Source: Gonocerus acuteangulatus
Taxonomy: Eukaryota; Arthropoda; Insecta; Hemiptera; Coreidae
Assembly (NCBI GenBank): GCA_946811695.1
Contig: OX328123.1
Span: 33,015,373 to 33,079,372 of the forward strand
Direction: 5' to 3'
Length of the DNA: 64,000 nt
Below the pieces are notes generated by a model that worked only from the letters and a program-made list of their open reading frames with translations, had not been told where the DNA came from and did not search any database. The first letter of the stretch is position 1. Every line of letters starts with the position of its first letter. Made by a program: the position numbers and the translations under genes. Positions 23,398-34,100 of this stretch are shown here, piece after piece.

Positions 23398-24499
23398 AAA
23401 CCCCTTCAATTAATCTTCTATTCAAATTAATCAAGAATACCGATTGAAATGAATCCATTAATCTTTATTAGGTTTCCTCCCAATAGGGAATATGGAAACA
23501 CACCAACCAATATAACACTCAAGTAAAATAAATACCAACACACTTAAAAAAAGAACTTCCTATTAGTTAATAAATATGCTCTCAGTAAGTTATTAATCAC
23601 AACTCAGACTAAATAATAGAAGAAATATTAATTACTTTGCATATGGATAAACAAACCCTTTGAAACTATTTTGAATTTAAGTGCTTTATTCAGATTATTT
23701 TTTCTACTATTCAGCATCTCCTTCTATTAAGAGAATAATTTAAATTCCAATCGTAATTGTTGTATACTTAAAGAATTTACTCTTTATTAAATATTTTAAA
23801 TTTCTTTCCTAACAGCATAGGCAAACATTTCTGGGGGGGCGCTAATTTAGTATGGGCTTACCACCGTGCCTGGGGGTGTAGAATCAATTTTTTTAACCAG
23901 GCACCTGGAAATCATTAAGGAAGTATTTGATAAACTAAGAACATACATTCATTAGAACTTATTACTATTATTTGCCTAAACAATTTATTTTTCTAACTTA
24001 ACCGAAAAAAATTGTGAATTTTCATTTTGGGGGCTAAGCCCCCTTTTAGTCGCCACTGCTCAATAGCAATAACAGCAAGGATATTTTCCTGATCTCATTG
24101 TACAACATTTGTCATAAAATTTAGGGTTAAGGCAACAAAGAGGGACTTTTATTCCTATTTTCTACGTCATTTGAGAAAATATTGAAGAAAGTGGAAACTG
24201 AATGAAGACAGGAAATGCTGAATATAAATACTGCGTAGTAAATAAAGCCAAAAAAAGAGGAACAATGGAGTTTCTCTAAAACACCTCTAGTGATGTGAAT
24301 GGACTCTCATTTAGAATAAAGTCAATTTTATTATTTATACTCTTTTTCCATTAATAAGTTAAAAAAAAAAAAAAAATGTTAATAGTAGATATTATGATGT
24401 CTTGAGTAGGTAAAGGAGAAGGCTGGTAGAGTATGATGGTGTAGCCTGAAAGGAAGAGTAATATAGGTTGTAGATTGAACAATGTTTTGCTTATTTGGA
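23398..24499. other. No gene recognised
   Basis: AT-rich. A poly-A run is at 24361-24376. No terminal-repeat pair or coding signal is seen. Confidence 0.4.
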
Positions 24500-24640
24500 G
24501 GATTTTGCCAAACAGCCGACTCGTCAATTCCCGACATTTGTCAACAATGGCTATTGCCTTGAGGCTTTAGTTTGTTCCTGTCTGTCAAACGAAGGGCATG
24601 AACAGAGAGAGGTTTTGATCTCTCGTCCGTGCAATCTAAG
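24500..24640 (+). promoter_or_regulatory. Possible non-coding first exon of the heparanase-like gene
   Basis: The sequence 'gtgcaatctaag|gtgagt' at 24640/24641 is a perfect-consensus splice donor in a stretch that is less AT-rich than its surroundings. The first coding exon of the heparanase-like gene begins with an acceptor two bases before its ATG (31121-31122), so an upstream 5'UTR exon must exist. This is the best-looking donor I noticed upstream. It is an inference only; the true exon may be elsewhere. Confidence 0.22.
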
Positions 24641-24904
24641 GTGAGTCAAGAATTCAGTTATAATAAAATTCATTTACAATATAATTGAGGTATTCAATTT
24701 TACAAAAATAGATTACTTTAACAAAGATATCATTTAATGCTCTGCCTCCCAATATTTGTATCGAGGAATTTTGTTCCATATGTAATAATAAACTGTATAT
24801 TGCTTTTAAATATTTTTTTGCTATATACACAAACTTTGTTTATACTGGGTTAAATCTTTAAAACAAAATATTTTTAAAAGTACCTCAGCCCCAAAAAAGA
24901 AATA

Positions 24905-25150
24905 AAGTATATCGACTCATGTTCTGGAGGGCCAGAGTTCGAAACGTGGATGTGCATTGAATGAAATTATCTTCTCGTGATGATGCTGTTGACCCAGATC
25001 ATCCCTAGGCCCACCCAGCCTTTAATGAGTATCTGCAAAGGTAAAATCATGCTGCCGGAGCATAGCACTGACCACTCTTTCTTCCTAGTGACTTGCAAGA
25101 ATGAAATACCTCTCTACTCGTTACATGTCTGATTACTATCTTTGATAAAT
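24905..25150 (+). mobile_element. SINE type B, diverged copy
   Basis: It shares 'cccagatc(a/g)tccctaggc(c/t)', 'cacccagcctttaat' and the following 'accac...agtg' blocks with the complete copy at 34620-34971. The tRNA-like head is weak here ('gagggccagagttcgaaac'). Confidence 0.6.
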
Positions 25151-25783
25151 TTAAATCATTTGTAGTATTATTCTTCAATTTCAGAATTATGAATTGTTAA
25201 AAGTCATTAAGGATTCTGCAGGCTAAAACTTGATAGTTCTCAACGAGAGCTTCATCTGTGCTAGTTGGTAATACTAAATACCTACTTACCAACACGTCAT
25301 TATAGTTTCAAAGTTTTCTTGACATGATTATTTTGTTGCTTGTGTAACATAATAAATTTATGTTTATGCTAACTGCTCCCTTAAAGTTATGTTTGAGAAT
25401 AAATCTGCTAAATCGACGATACCATCCATTTTTCTGATTTGATATTCGAGAAACTCAACCACTAACTCCAGGGAAATAGAAAGCTGTCAAAAATAGAGAA
25501 ATAGATGAGGCAGTTCTCATCACCCTGATAAAGGCTCACATCTTAAGCTTAAGCATCGGCAAAAATAATATTTCTCAGAAGAAATGTAGTTTTATTAAAA
25601 AAACCACACGACCAAAACCTGAAAATATCTATCTTTGCATTTTCAAACATTTAGATGGGGTAGATCTTTATTGTCCATTTCTAGTTTTTCCATTATTCTT
25701 CATTTCACACTTTCGATTATCCTGCTCAACTTTCACCTGTTTAAGTTTTATAAGCCTTGATTTTATTTTTATTTATTTATTTC

Positions 25784-25953
25784 TTTTTTTAATGGTGCAT
25801 CGACAAATGGCCATTAGCGCCGACATCCAGGGTGCAGCGAGAAACGTTCTCAACGAGCCCTGAGATGAGAAAATTCCTGTCGCCGGTGGGGATCAAACCC
25901 ACCATCTCCTGCTTATGAATCTAAGGCCCTAGCCACTAGACCACGGGAGACCC
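25784..25953 (-). mobile_element. SINE type A (tRNA-derived)
   Basis: On the minus strand: GGGTCTCCCGTGGTCTAGTG (A-box region), an ATTCATAAGC loop, and GGTGGGTTTGATCCCCACC (B-box). The family tail 'gcgctaatggccatttgtcg' follows, ending at an A-rich tail (T-run at 25784-25791). Confidence 0.85.
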
Positions 25954-26256
25954 GCCATGATTTTATTATTCGCTATTCAATAAGGAAAATAAGGAGGACT
26001 TAGTAGTGACTGTAGCAAAAATCTTAATGGCCTTGAGGTAATTGCTGACTTAAAAGTTTCCATTTATTGCTGTTTTATCTTGGCAACATAAGCACAAAAT
26101 GTCCTGTTTATTTGTACATTTATGTACAAACCAAAATCTTGCTCTTTCAGTAATTATTGTTCCTGTTTAAGTTTGTTTCTTAACCATTTTAGCACAATCT
26201 GTAGCTAATGAGTTTTGACACACACACAAAAAATAAATATCACACATACATACACA

Positions 26257-26262
<6 letters not shown>

Positions 26263-26323
<61 letters not shown>
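26263..26323. repeat. (TA)n microsatellite
   Basis: About 30 TA units with TG-containing edges. The 62-codon frame through it is an artefact. Confidence 0.95.
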
Positions 26324-26327
<4 letters not shown>

Positions 26328-26639
26328 GTATGTGTGATTGTGTGTATATACATATTTATTTTTTATTTATTTGTTTGTGTATGTGTAAGTTTATAATCAT
26401 GAAGGAATTAATAATATTATTCTATCACCACAAAAGCTGAATACCAACACTCCCGTAACAGATGATGTGGTTGAGGTAAACACCCATTTATTCTACACAA
26501 TTTTGCGTATTTTCATTGTACATACATACAGAGTCACTCAAAAGTAATCGGAAAAACTAAAGTCTCGGTATTTCGTTAAAATTTCTTAATAAAATTGTTG
26601 CTAAAAAAGTAACTTTCACACATAATTAAGTAATTATAT

Positions 26640-27483
26640 CGTTCTTTAGTACTTACTAGTGACAGCATTTCTTTGGATAATCTCTTGAAGCCTTGTTTTC
26701 AAAGACTCCGTTAATTTAGACGACGTTTGGGGGCTTATATCGATCCAGAATTCCAATTTTAACTCTTCCTTGTTTTTAAAAATATGTTTTTGGTGTTATT
26801 TCTCAACAAGGAACCATACATTATCTGTTGCATTGAGCTCAGGTGACTGGGAAGGTGTTACCAAAACATGTCTGCAATTATATAATATCATAACAGAGTT
26901 CGTAGAGCTTTATGTTTCGAGTCATTGTCCGGGTAGAACTAGAATGTATTCAGTATCTCCATTTTCTGGGAACTATCCCTCAAATTTCCTTTGAGAATAT
27001 TTACATATACATTATTTTCCATGATTCTGGCAATGAAGACTAAATTCCCTACTCCCTTGGAGCTGATACAACCCCAGAACATAACGCACCCAACCCCATA
27101 TTTTCTTATTCCCAAACTACCTAAATGTTTTGTTTTCTCTAGCTAATCCTACTTCTCTGGAGGGCCCTTCTCATTGTTTCTGGGCTTACCTTCTTTCCAG
27201 TTTCTTGTTGAAGCTCTGTGTCTATGGTACGGGCATTCAGAAAGGGATCCTGGCGCAGTTTTCGGTCAGTCCATCTTTCATCACTCTCCAACTGCAGTTT
27301 ACGACACCTTGTTTTCTGTCCACTTTCCAATCTATCCTTAGTTTTAAATGATTTTATGATGTCTGACACCATTGAAATAGCTTTACTGGCCTCTTGGCGG
27401 ATTTGTTTTAATTTACAGCCCTTTTCCTGCATAGAATCTTCTCGAAGATGGGTCTCAATCGACATTAGCCTATAGAATCTCAT
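26640..27483 (-). pseudogene. Tc1-family transposase relic
   Basis: Open from MRFYRLMSIETHLREDSMQE through the paired-like second HTH: KLRQDPFLNARTIDTELQQE and TGKKVSPETMRRALQRSRIS. Downstream in the same direction but broken frames follow GVGCVMFWGCISSKGVGNLV (the 'VMVWGxxSxxGxGxL' block with the first catalytic region), YPDNDSKHKA (the 'QDNDPKHTA' block) and PSHLSSMQQIMYGSLLRN (the 'SPDLNPIENLW' region). So it is a complete but mutated cut-and-paste transposase. It is not expected to be active because of several stops. Confidence 0.8.
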
Positions 27484-27723
27484 GCTCGCAATTATTCAAG
27501 TGAAACTTGCAGATGGGGGATGTTAGGACTAGAACTTACCTTTTCTTCCATATTAAGAATGGAGTTGATAAAAAAAAAGTCCACACTAGGACTAAGAATT
27601 AAGAAAAACTGATAATTAAGATTAAGAATTAATGCATTCTTACTTCTCTTTTTGTTACAAAGAAATTATTTTGTCCGAATTTCTGCTTATTTTGATTCTT
27701 AAGAATGGCACTTTATCAGTCTA

Positions 27724-27727
<4 letters not shown>

Positions 27728-27778
<51 letters not shown>
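27728..27778. repeat. (TA)n microsatellite at the left border of the nested element
   Basis: The pogo-like element starts directly after the tract, and another TA-rich tract (29044-29238) starts directly at its right end. Insertion into a TA tract fits the TA target preference. Confidence 0.9.
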
Positions 27779-27781
<3 letters not shown>

Positions 27782-29043
27782 GAAGGTGTTGTACCTCTGA
27801 CCATATTGTACCTTTGACCACCGAGGCTGTGGCGGCATGTAGTAACATTTTATAAATTTTGGTGTAATTAGTGTTTAGCTCCTTCACTAGAGGGCTTGTG
27901 TAACCTACTTTGGATTATTCAAGTCTAAGAGGATTCTTGCAAAAAATACTTATCCATTTTTATCATTAAAATGTATGTTATTTATTGATGACGTTGTGCC
28001 TCATAATATTTTTTGTATTATGTCTTTTTAGATGGAAATCATTTGACAAAGTAGCTATTACAATAAGAAATATGGTGTAGCTTTTGAAATTAATTTATCT
28101 TAATCCTAAAATTTGTAGCATGCTTTTTAATTTGTACTACCAGGGTGTTGTACCTCTGACCACGACTAGTTGTTGTTCCTTTGACCAGGTCAAAGGTACA
28201 ACACACCTGAGTATTTTTTTCATAATTCAACTTTTTTGTTCTTCTCCTACAACTTGTTAAAAAATAATTAATATTGGTTGCTTCAATTGGTCAATGAATT
28301 TAAAAAATAATAAATGAAATAAGTTCAAACTGATTTTATCAATCCTCAGTGTAGCAGTTCGAACCTATCGCCCCTTATAGTTACACCTCAAGTTGTAAGG
28401 CCTCACCCAAAAGCGGAGGCAAGGAAAATGACAAATAGGGGCCGGCCTAAAGGGAAACCTCGTGTCCTGTCAGATATTCCTGAAAAGCTAATTATTGAAG
28501 GTGAAAAGAAAACGAAAGTGACAAGTTTACGATAGAAGATGAACATTTGTATGATATTGATGTTGAAGACATTGTGGCTAAACTCCCATACCCTACTATT
28601 GCTAGTGGATCTGCTTGACAGTTAAAACGTTTATCGATTGTACCTGATTTTTCAGCATATTAAGGATAACATAATATCAATAATAGCTTTTTTATTATGC
28701 TTACATCCTTGTCCTTGTCCTGTATTTATTAAATTTACAATTAATTACAATATTACTGAATACAATTTTTTTTCTATACTGCTGTGTTGTTTTTACGTGG
28801 TCAGAGGTACAACACCCCATGGTCAAAGGTACAACTACATGTTGTACCTTTGACCACTGTACGATTATTTTTTAAAAAATTAATTAAAAATATTAAACGT
28901 AAAGCTAGAACCTTGAAAAAATTAAATATGATAAGCAGTAGAATGCTAATTACAATGAAATAAAAAAAAAATGAATTTAGCCTTAATATTCAAGCTAAAA
29001 AAAATTAAAATGGCAAAGTGGTTAAAGGTACAACACCTTCCCC
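27779..29043 (+). mobile_element. Nested pogo-like element with iterated subterminal motifs
   Basis: Inverted termini GGGGAAGGTGTTGTACCT and AGGTACAACACCTTCCCC, flanked by TA. A 16-base motif GTTGTACCTYTGACCA or its inverse occurs about nine times (near 27788, 27805, 28147, 28170, 28186, 28800, 28822, 28838 and 29023). Coding relic at 28353-28550: SSNLSPLIVTPQVVRPHPKA, EARKMTNRGRPKGKPRVLSD and IPEKLIIE. This is the basic linker at the end of pogo/Tigger-type transposases ('...GRxxGKxxxLTDTPEK'). The catalytic core is missing, so it is a deleted, non-autonomous copy. Confidence 0.75.
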
Positions 29044-29076
<33 letters not shown>

Positions 29077-29180
29077 GTATATAATATATCTATATGTATA
29101 TAATATATATATATATTATATACATATATTATATATATATATATATGTATATAATATATATATATTATATATACATTATA

Positions 29181-29238
<58 letters not shown>
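29044..29238. repeat. TA-rich complex microsatellite
   Basis: (TA)n broken by 'tatatgtatataatatat' blocks; all open frames here are repeat artefacts. Confidence 0.9.
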
Positions 29239-29239
<1 letters not shown>

Positions 29240-29302
29240 CACTTTCGTTAAGTAATTACAAGCTTAATTTCATTTTTCCGATTACTTTTGGGAGGCACTG
29301 TA

Positions 29303-30221
29303 TATATCAAGGTTTGCTGCAAGGAAATTACCAGTATGGTTAAATTCATAATTTATTTTTGGCGTAAATCCCGACTCCTAATAGACCGAGTTTGCACATT
29401 TTTGCCACATATTGTTCTTATTAGTCGAGCACGCCATGCTCAGCACGGTAATTAAAAAGTTTTGTAAAGTATAAATAACAGCTGATATAGGCATATTAAT
29501 AATTTGGATTCAGGTAAATACCTACTCTTAATAGACTGGTTTTTCCTTTTTTATTTTTTTTAGATCAGATCTTTCTTAGTACCAGTGCAAAAGGTATATT
29601 GAGTTTTATTGCAAAGAAGCAGAAATTATAGTTGATATAGACAAATTGATAAATTTTTAGCATAAATATGCTTTAGCGACGACTAAACCGGAAAAAAAGC
29701 GTTACAAAAAAGTGTCCACTGGCGTTCACACTGGCGGGGTGGCCATGTCCGAAAAAGAAGACTGTATAATATACAGTACATTACATAGGTTTGTCGGGTG
29801 GAGCTAAAGCATATTTATGTTCCTGAATTTGAGCAGAAGGCTCTAAACAAAATTATTTTTTGTTATTATTTAAATTTATTTTGAGTTCTGCAACAGACAA
29901 TTATCTCATTGGGAACACAGAATAAAATTTTGTTTGATTATTATTAGTTTTTCATTAAAACAAACATAAAACAAAATAGAAAATAACATCAGAATAAAAT
30001 AAAATATTTTCATAAAATACTAATTTTAGTTATATATATTTATTTTTTAAATCTTTTGATTTTAATTGTGTACGGAGTATTTGGATGTATGTGTTATCTT
30101 CTATGAGTAAGTCAGGTAAGATTTAAAGAATTGTTAACTCGCTCCATTGTCTACAGTTTTAGTATATGATGCTTTGTCTGCAAGTGGGTATTTTTTCAGT
30201 CCAGTAAGTATGAATGGCTAA
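29303..30221. other. No gene recognised
   Basis: AT-rich interval between the Tc1 element and the PIF/Harbinger element. A piece at 29713-29735 ('ccactggcgttcacactggc') resembles the terminal region of the next element. Confidence 0.4.
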
Positions 30222-30478
30222 AGGGGCCCTCACACTGGCATTAATGAGCATGAATGAAGAGGTGTTTGAACAATTGTTGAGTATAGTTTGCCCTCTGATT
30301 GAGGAAGTTATACACGAACAGGGCCTTCGAGAGAGATTATGGGCCCCTGTCCAAATAACTTCATGGGGCCCTTAACGTCCCCCCTTCATTAACATTACCA
30401 AAAGAAATTAATGGAATTATTTAAAACTGACATTTCTCTGACAATAAAATTAAATACATTTTGTACTCGCTTCGGGGT

Positions 30479-30518
<40 letters not shown>

Positions 30519-30886
30519 GGCCCCTGCGCAAGGATGACACGCAAAAATTAATTACATACATTAGTATTTGAACGGAGTGGAAAATGGTAGGTATATAACT
30601 TTGATTTTTTAAATTATAATGCGAGTAAAAAAATGATGGTGGGCCCCCTTGAGACCACAGGCCCCTGACCAATTGTCCTCCGAGCCCCTCCCCCCTAGCA
30701 GAGGCCCTGTACAAGAATGAGGACATGCTACAAAATATTGACAGGTCCGCAAACATTTTCTAAACCTTTAGAAAACGCCCCACAATATATTGAATACCCC
30801 TTTTTTTGGACATTATTTCTCCCTGCACTTGCAATATTTTTGCACAAAACTGACATCTTCAAATTTTTGTCAGTGTGAGGGCCCCT
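30222..30886 (+). mobile_element. PIF/Harbinger-type non-autonomous element
   Basis: Inverted termini AGGGGCCCTCACACTG and CAGTGTGAGGGCCCCT, flanked by a TAA duplication (30219-30221 and 30887-30889), the TWA target typical of PIF/Harbinger. Just inside the left end, MNEEVFEQLLSIVCPLIEEV (from about 30250) resembles the 'MSPETFEELLxLVxPxI' start of Harbinger transposases, so it may be an internally deleted autonomous copy. A U6 snRNA retrocopy is inserted inside. Confidence 0.82.
30463..30545 (+). pseudogene. U6 spliceosomal snRNA retropseudogene (3'-truncated)
   Basis: The sequence GTACTCGCTTCGGGGTACAT, ATACTAAAATTGGAACGATA, CAGAGAAGATTAGCATGGCC and CCTGCGCAAGGATGACACGC is U6 snRNA, including the ACAGAGA box that pairs with the 5' splice site and the AGC triad. 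The 5' stem pairs well (GTACTC with GGGTAC). After 'CGCAAA' the U6 3' part (TTCGTGAAGCGTTCC) is missing. Near-perfect direct repeats AAAATTAA(A/T)TACAT flank it (30446-30459 and 30544-30557), as expected for retroposition. No U6-type upstream promoter element is evident, so it is unlikely to be functional. Confidence 0.9.
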
Positions 30887-31124
30887 TAAGTAGAGCGTGT
30901 CCTATACTAAGAATTAAGGTCATTATGGCTATATTCAAAAGGTAGAAAATATAAAGATGAGGTAGCTGATTAGTAAATGTTGTTTTAATGGACTATTTAC
31001 TAAAATTAATGAATAGTCAATGAGCCACAAATATTACATAAAAAATTATTTCTTAGTTATCTTTGAACGATTTTTATTTAAAATTTGCCTTCGTTATGCC
31101 TAAATTACTTGATTATTTTCAGAA

Positions 31125-34100
31125 ATGGACTGGAAGTGGCTGCTGCAAGCCATCTTTTTCTTAACACTCTTAAAGAGCATCACATGCAAGGAAATAATCG
31201 CACAAGTCAATCCCAAGAGGCTGGTCCAATATGTGCCGGAGAGATTTCTCAGCATGACAATAGATCCCGGAACAATATTGATCGCCGGAAATCTAGGGTT
31301 TGTAAATTTCTTATGTTACAATAAAAAAAAACTTTATTAATGTGAGGATTTATTAATAAATTCAATTATTTTTGTTCTGTTTCTAGAAATGAAGCTTTGA
31401 ACATGGCTCGAAGTTTGTCTCCAAGTTTTGTCAGGCTCGGAGGCAAATCAACGAACTATATACAATTTGGTAAAGAGCTTCTAATGGAAAACACAACAAT
31501 CACAGGTAAAATGAACTTCAATTCTAAGAGTTTGAAACCTATTTTATTCAAAATCATACATTAAAATATTTATGAAATGCTTTCTTGGAATTAATATAAA
31601 ATGTGATATGTATAAATTACTATTTTATATCATATTGTATCATAAAAATACTGTAATAGTTTTATCTAAATGTTCTTTGTTGGGCCAATAATGTAAGATG
31701 GCTTAACAGCATACACATTGATGCACAAAGCCTCCTTCTTAACTCTGACTGGAAGACAACTGCAAAAGATAGAGCTGAATGGTGGAAGAACATTATCTTC
31801 AACTGGTGGTAGTCATTGTCTCATATATGGTTATTCAAGGCATCAGATAATAACAAAAATGATGCTATAAAGCAGTGAATGGCAAACATACTCACAAGCA
31901 TTGTTTTTGTACGTTATTCTGATTTCATGAAATACTTAGAAAGTATTAAACTATTAGAGCGAAAGTATTGTTTTCAGCATCACTTTATTATTATTTTGTG
32001 TCTTATTTTTTGTAACTACTCTTAACATTAAAAATGGGAATTAATGATTTTGATGTAGTAAATACTTTTATATTTAAAAAGATAATTAGTTGCAATTTTT
32101 GTTTTCATTATTATTTTTTAAATAATAATTGATGAAGCAAAAATAAATGTCCATAATGCAGGGCTACTAAAAAAAAAATCTTTCAAAAACCGCTAGATCT
32201 TTTTTGCCACTTTTTGAGATGTTCCAGGACTTTTGGGCTTAAGTTGAAACCGAGTGGATGGAAGACTTCCAATAGATAAAATTCCTTGTTGTTCTTCAGA
32301 GAAGCCTATTGGGGATGGACTCCATCAGCCCGAAGTAACACTGGTTCACTGAAACCAATTGTTATAAACTTCTTTTTACTTAACATAATTAATAAAATGA
32401 GCTGATGTCAATTTATTAATTGTTACATTATTTCTGAACAATGCTATTACATAAAGGCTGAATAATACAACCTTTGAACATGTTTAACATAATTATGAAC
32501 TTATTATTTATAATGGGACCTTATACTTTCCTGATACATTCATTTTTTCTTTTGTTATATTGTAGAGGAGCAATGGGACAGTGTGTACAAGTTCGTATCA
32601 AAGGCTGGGTTGGATCTGATAGCCAGTTTAAATCCCAGCAATAGGATGAATGGAGTCTGGGATTCGAGGGATGCACTTCAGCTCATTTCTTACTCAGACA
32701 AGCAAGGCTACAACCTCGCTTGGCAGCTGGGATATGGTAATATCACAAATAGCAAATATCACTAATATTATCTTTCCTTGTAAAATTCCTTAGAAATAAT
32801 ACATTTTTATATCTAACATCATAATATTTCAATATTATTAGGATGGATCAGAGCATTTTGCAGTTCTGAATGAACATTAACAAGACTTTGTTTTGAGAGA
32901 GATGCACAAGAAATTAAATTTCTCAAATCAAATACTAGAAAAACTCGATACATGGATGAGAGTTAACAAATTAGAACTAAATATAACAAACACCTATGTA
33001 CAGGGTGTCACAAAAATGTATATGTGGGCCATTTCATTCCAATTGACAAACGGTGGACGATTTTGATATTTTTTTTTTTTTTTTTTACATGTTCTATTAA
33101 CATTGCCTTACACAAAAATACCTCGTTTGAATTTTTTTAAAATGCATCTTCTACCAAAAAAAGTATAAATATATTGAAAAACGACCCTCTCAGCGGCATT
33201 AATTGACGAAACGTATACGCTGTTAATGGTCATGTTGACCATAAGGAGTCATTTCTGACCTACGATACCATTGACCTTTTTCTTCCACATGACTCATTAA
33301 TTCAAAATATGCTTATTAAAAAAAATTGACCATGAAGGTCAATTTTGTGGGGGTTATTTTTTCCGATCTCACATTGGAGAATCATTTGGCCAACGGATGC
33401 CCTTAATTTTTGTGACACCCTGTACATTTGTCAACAATAGGAACAAGTAGGAGTATTTTGGATATAGCCATTAATGACACAATAATGAAACAAGAAAACA
33501 GTACTAAGTTTTTGGGCATCTCAGCTAGCAGAAGCATATTGCTTTTGTAAAAAAAAATATTAAAACGAGCTTGCTTGATGTTACAAAATCAAAGCCATTA
33601 AAAATTACTGAGTTGATAAATATTTTCTAAATTCTTTGATAAATAGTTGTTCAAATCTCACAAGGGGAGTATACAGCGATGGGGTCATCGATTTGGACGA
33701 ATTTTTTTCTGGTGATTCTACATCGAAAATAGTCCGAGCGTTCCGTCCAATGCGCCTTAGGAGCCGAGAAATAAAATAAAATAGGTTGAAAGTGCTTTAT
33801 TTTTTATATCGAGTTTAGAAAATGATATTGACATGATTCTTTCACCAATTCATTTGTTTTATAGAGTAGATTAAAAGAAAAATATAATCGTTAAAAAATA
33901 ATTTATATTTCCTCAAATATATTCAAAAATATGCTTTCGTTTTCAGGCAAACTAGTATTACACATTTGTTTACACCAAAAATAATAGCAGATTTAAAATC
34001 AGCACCCCAAGAAACCCTAATGTGGTGAATAATATTGAAAACAAAAAATAATGATTTTTCCTAGTCTGGAAGAGACTAAACATTTGTAAGCGAAAAGGTA

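Larger units (their letters stand above)
26529..29300 (-). mobile_element. Tc1-like transposon with a nested element
   Basis: Inverted termini CAGAGTCACTCAAAAGTAAT and its partner (the right end reads ATTACTTTTGGGAGGCACTG), each flanked by TA. The transposase relic is on the minus strand (26640-27483). A 1.27-kb pogo-like element flanked by TA lies inside (27779-29043), apparently in a (TA)n tract. Without it and the tracts the element is about 1.4 kb, normal for Tc1. Confidence 0.85.

Noticed and set aside
29018..29239. Tyr/Ile-rich reading frames
   Set aside because: Translations of (TA)n microsatellites, which are open in several frames.
30463..30545. Functional U6 snRNA gene
   Set aside because: The 3' part is missing and flanking direct repeats show a retroposed copy.
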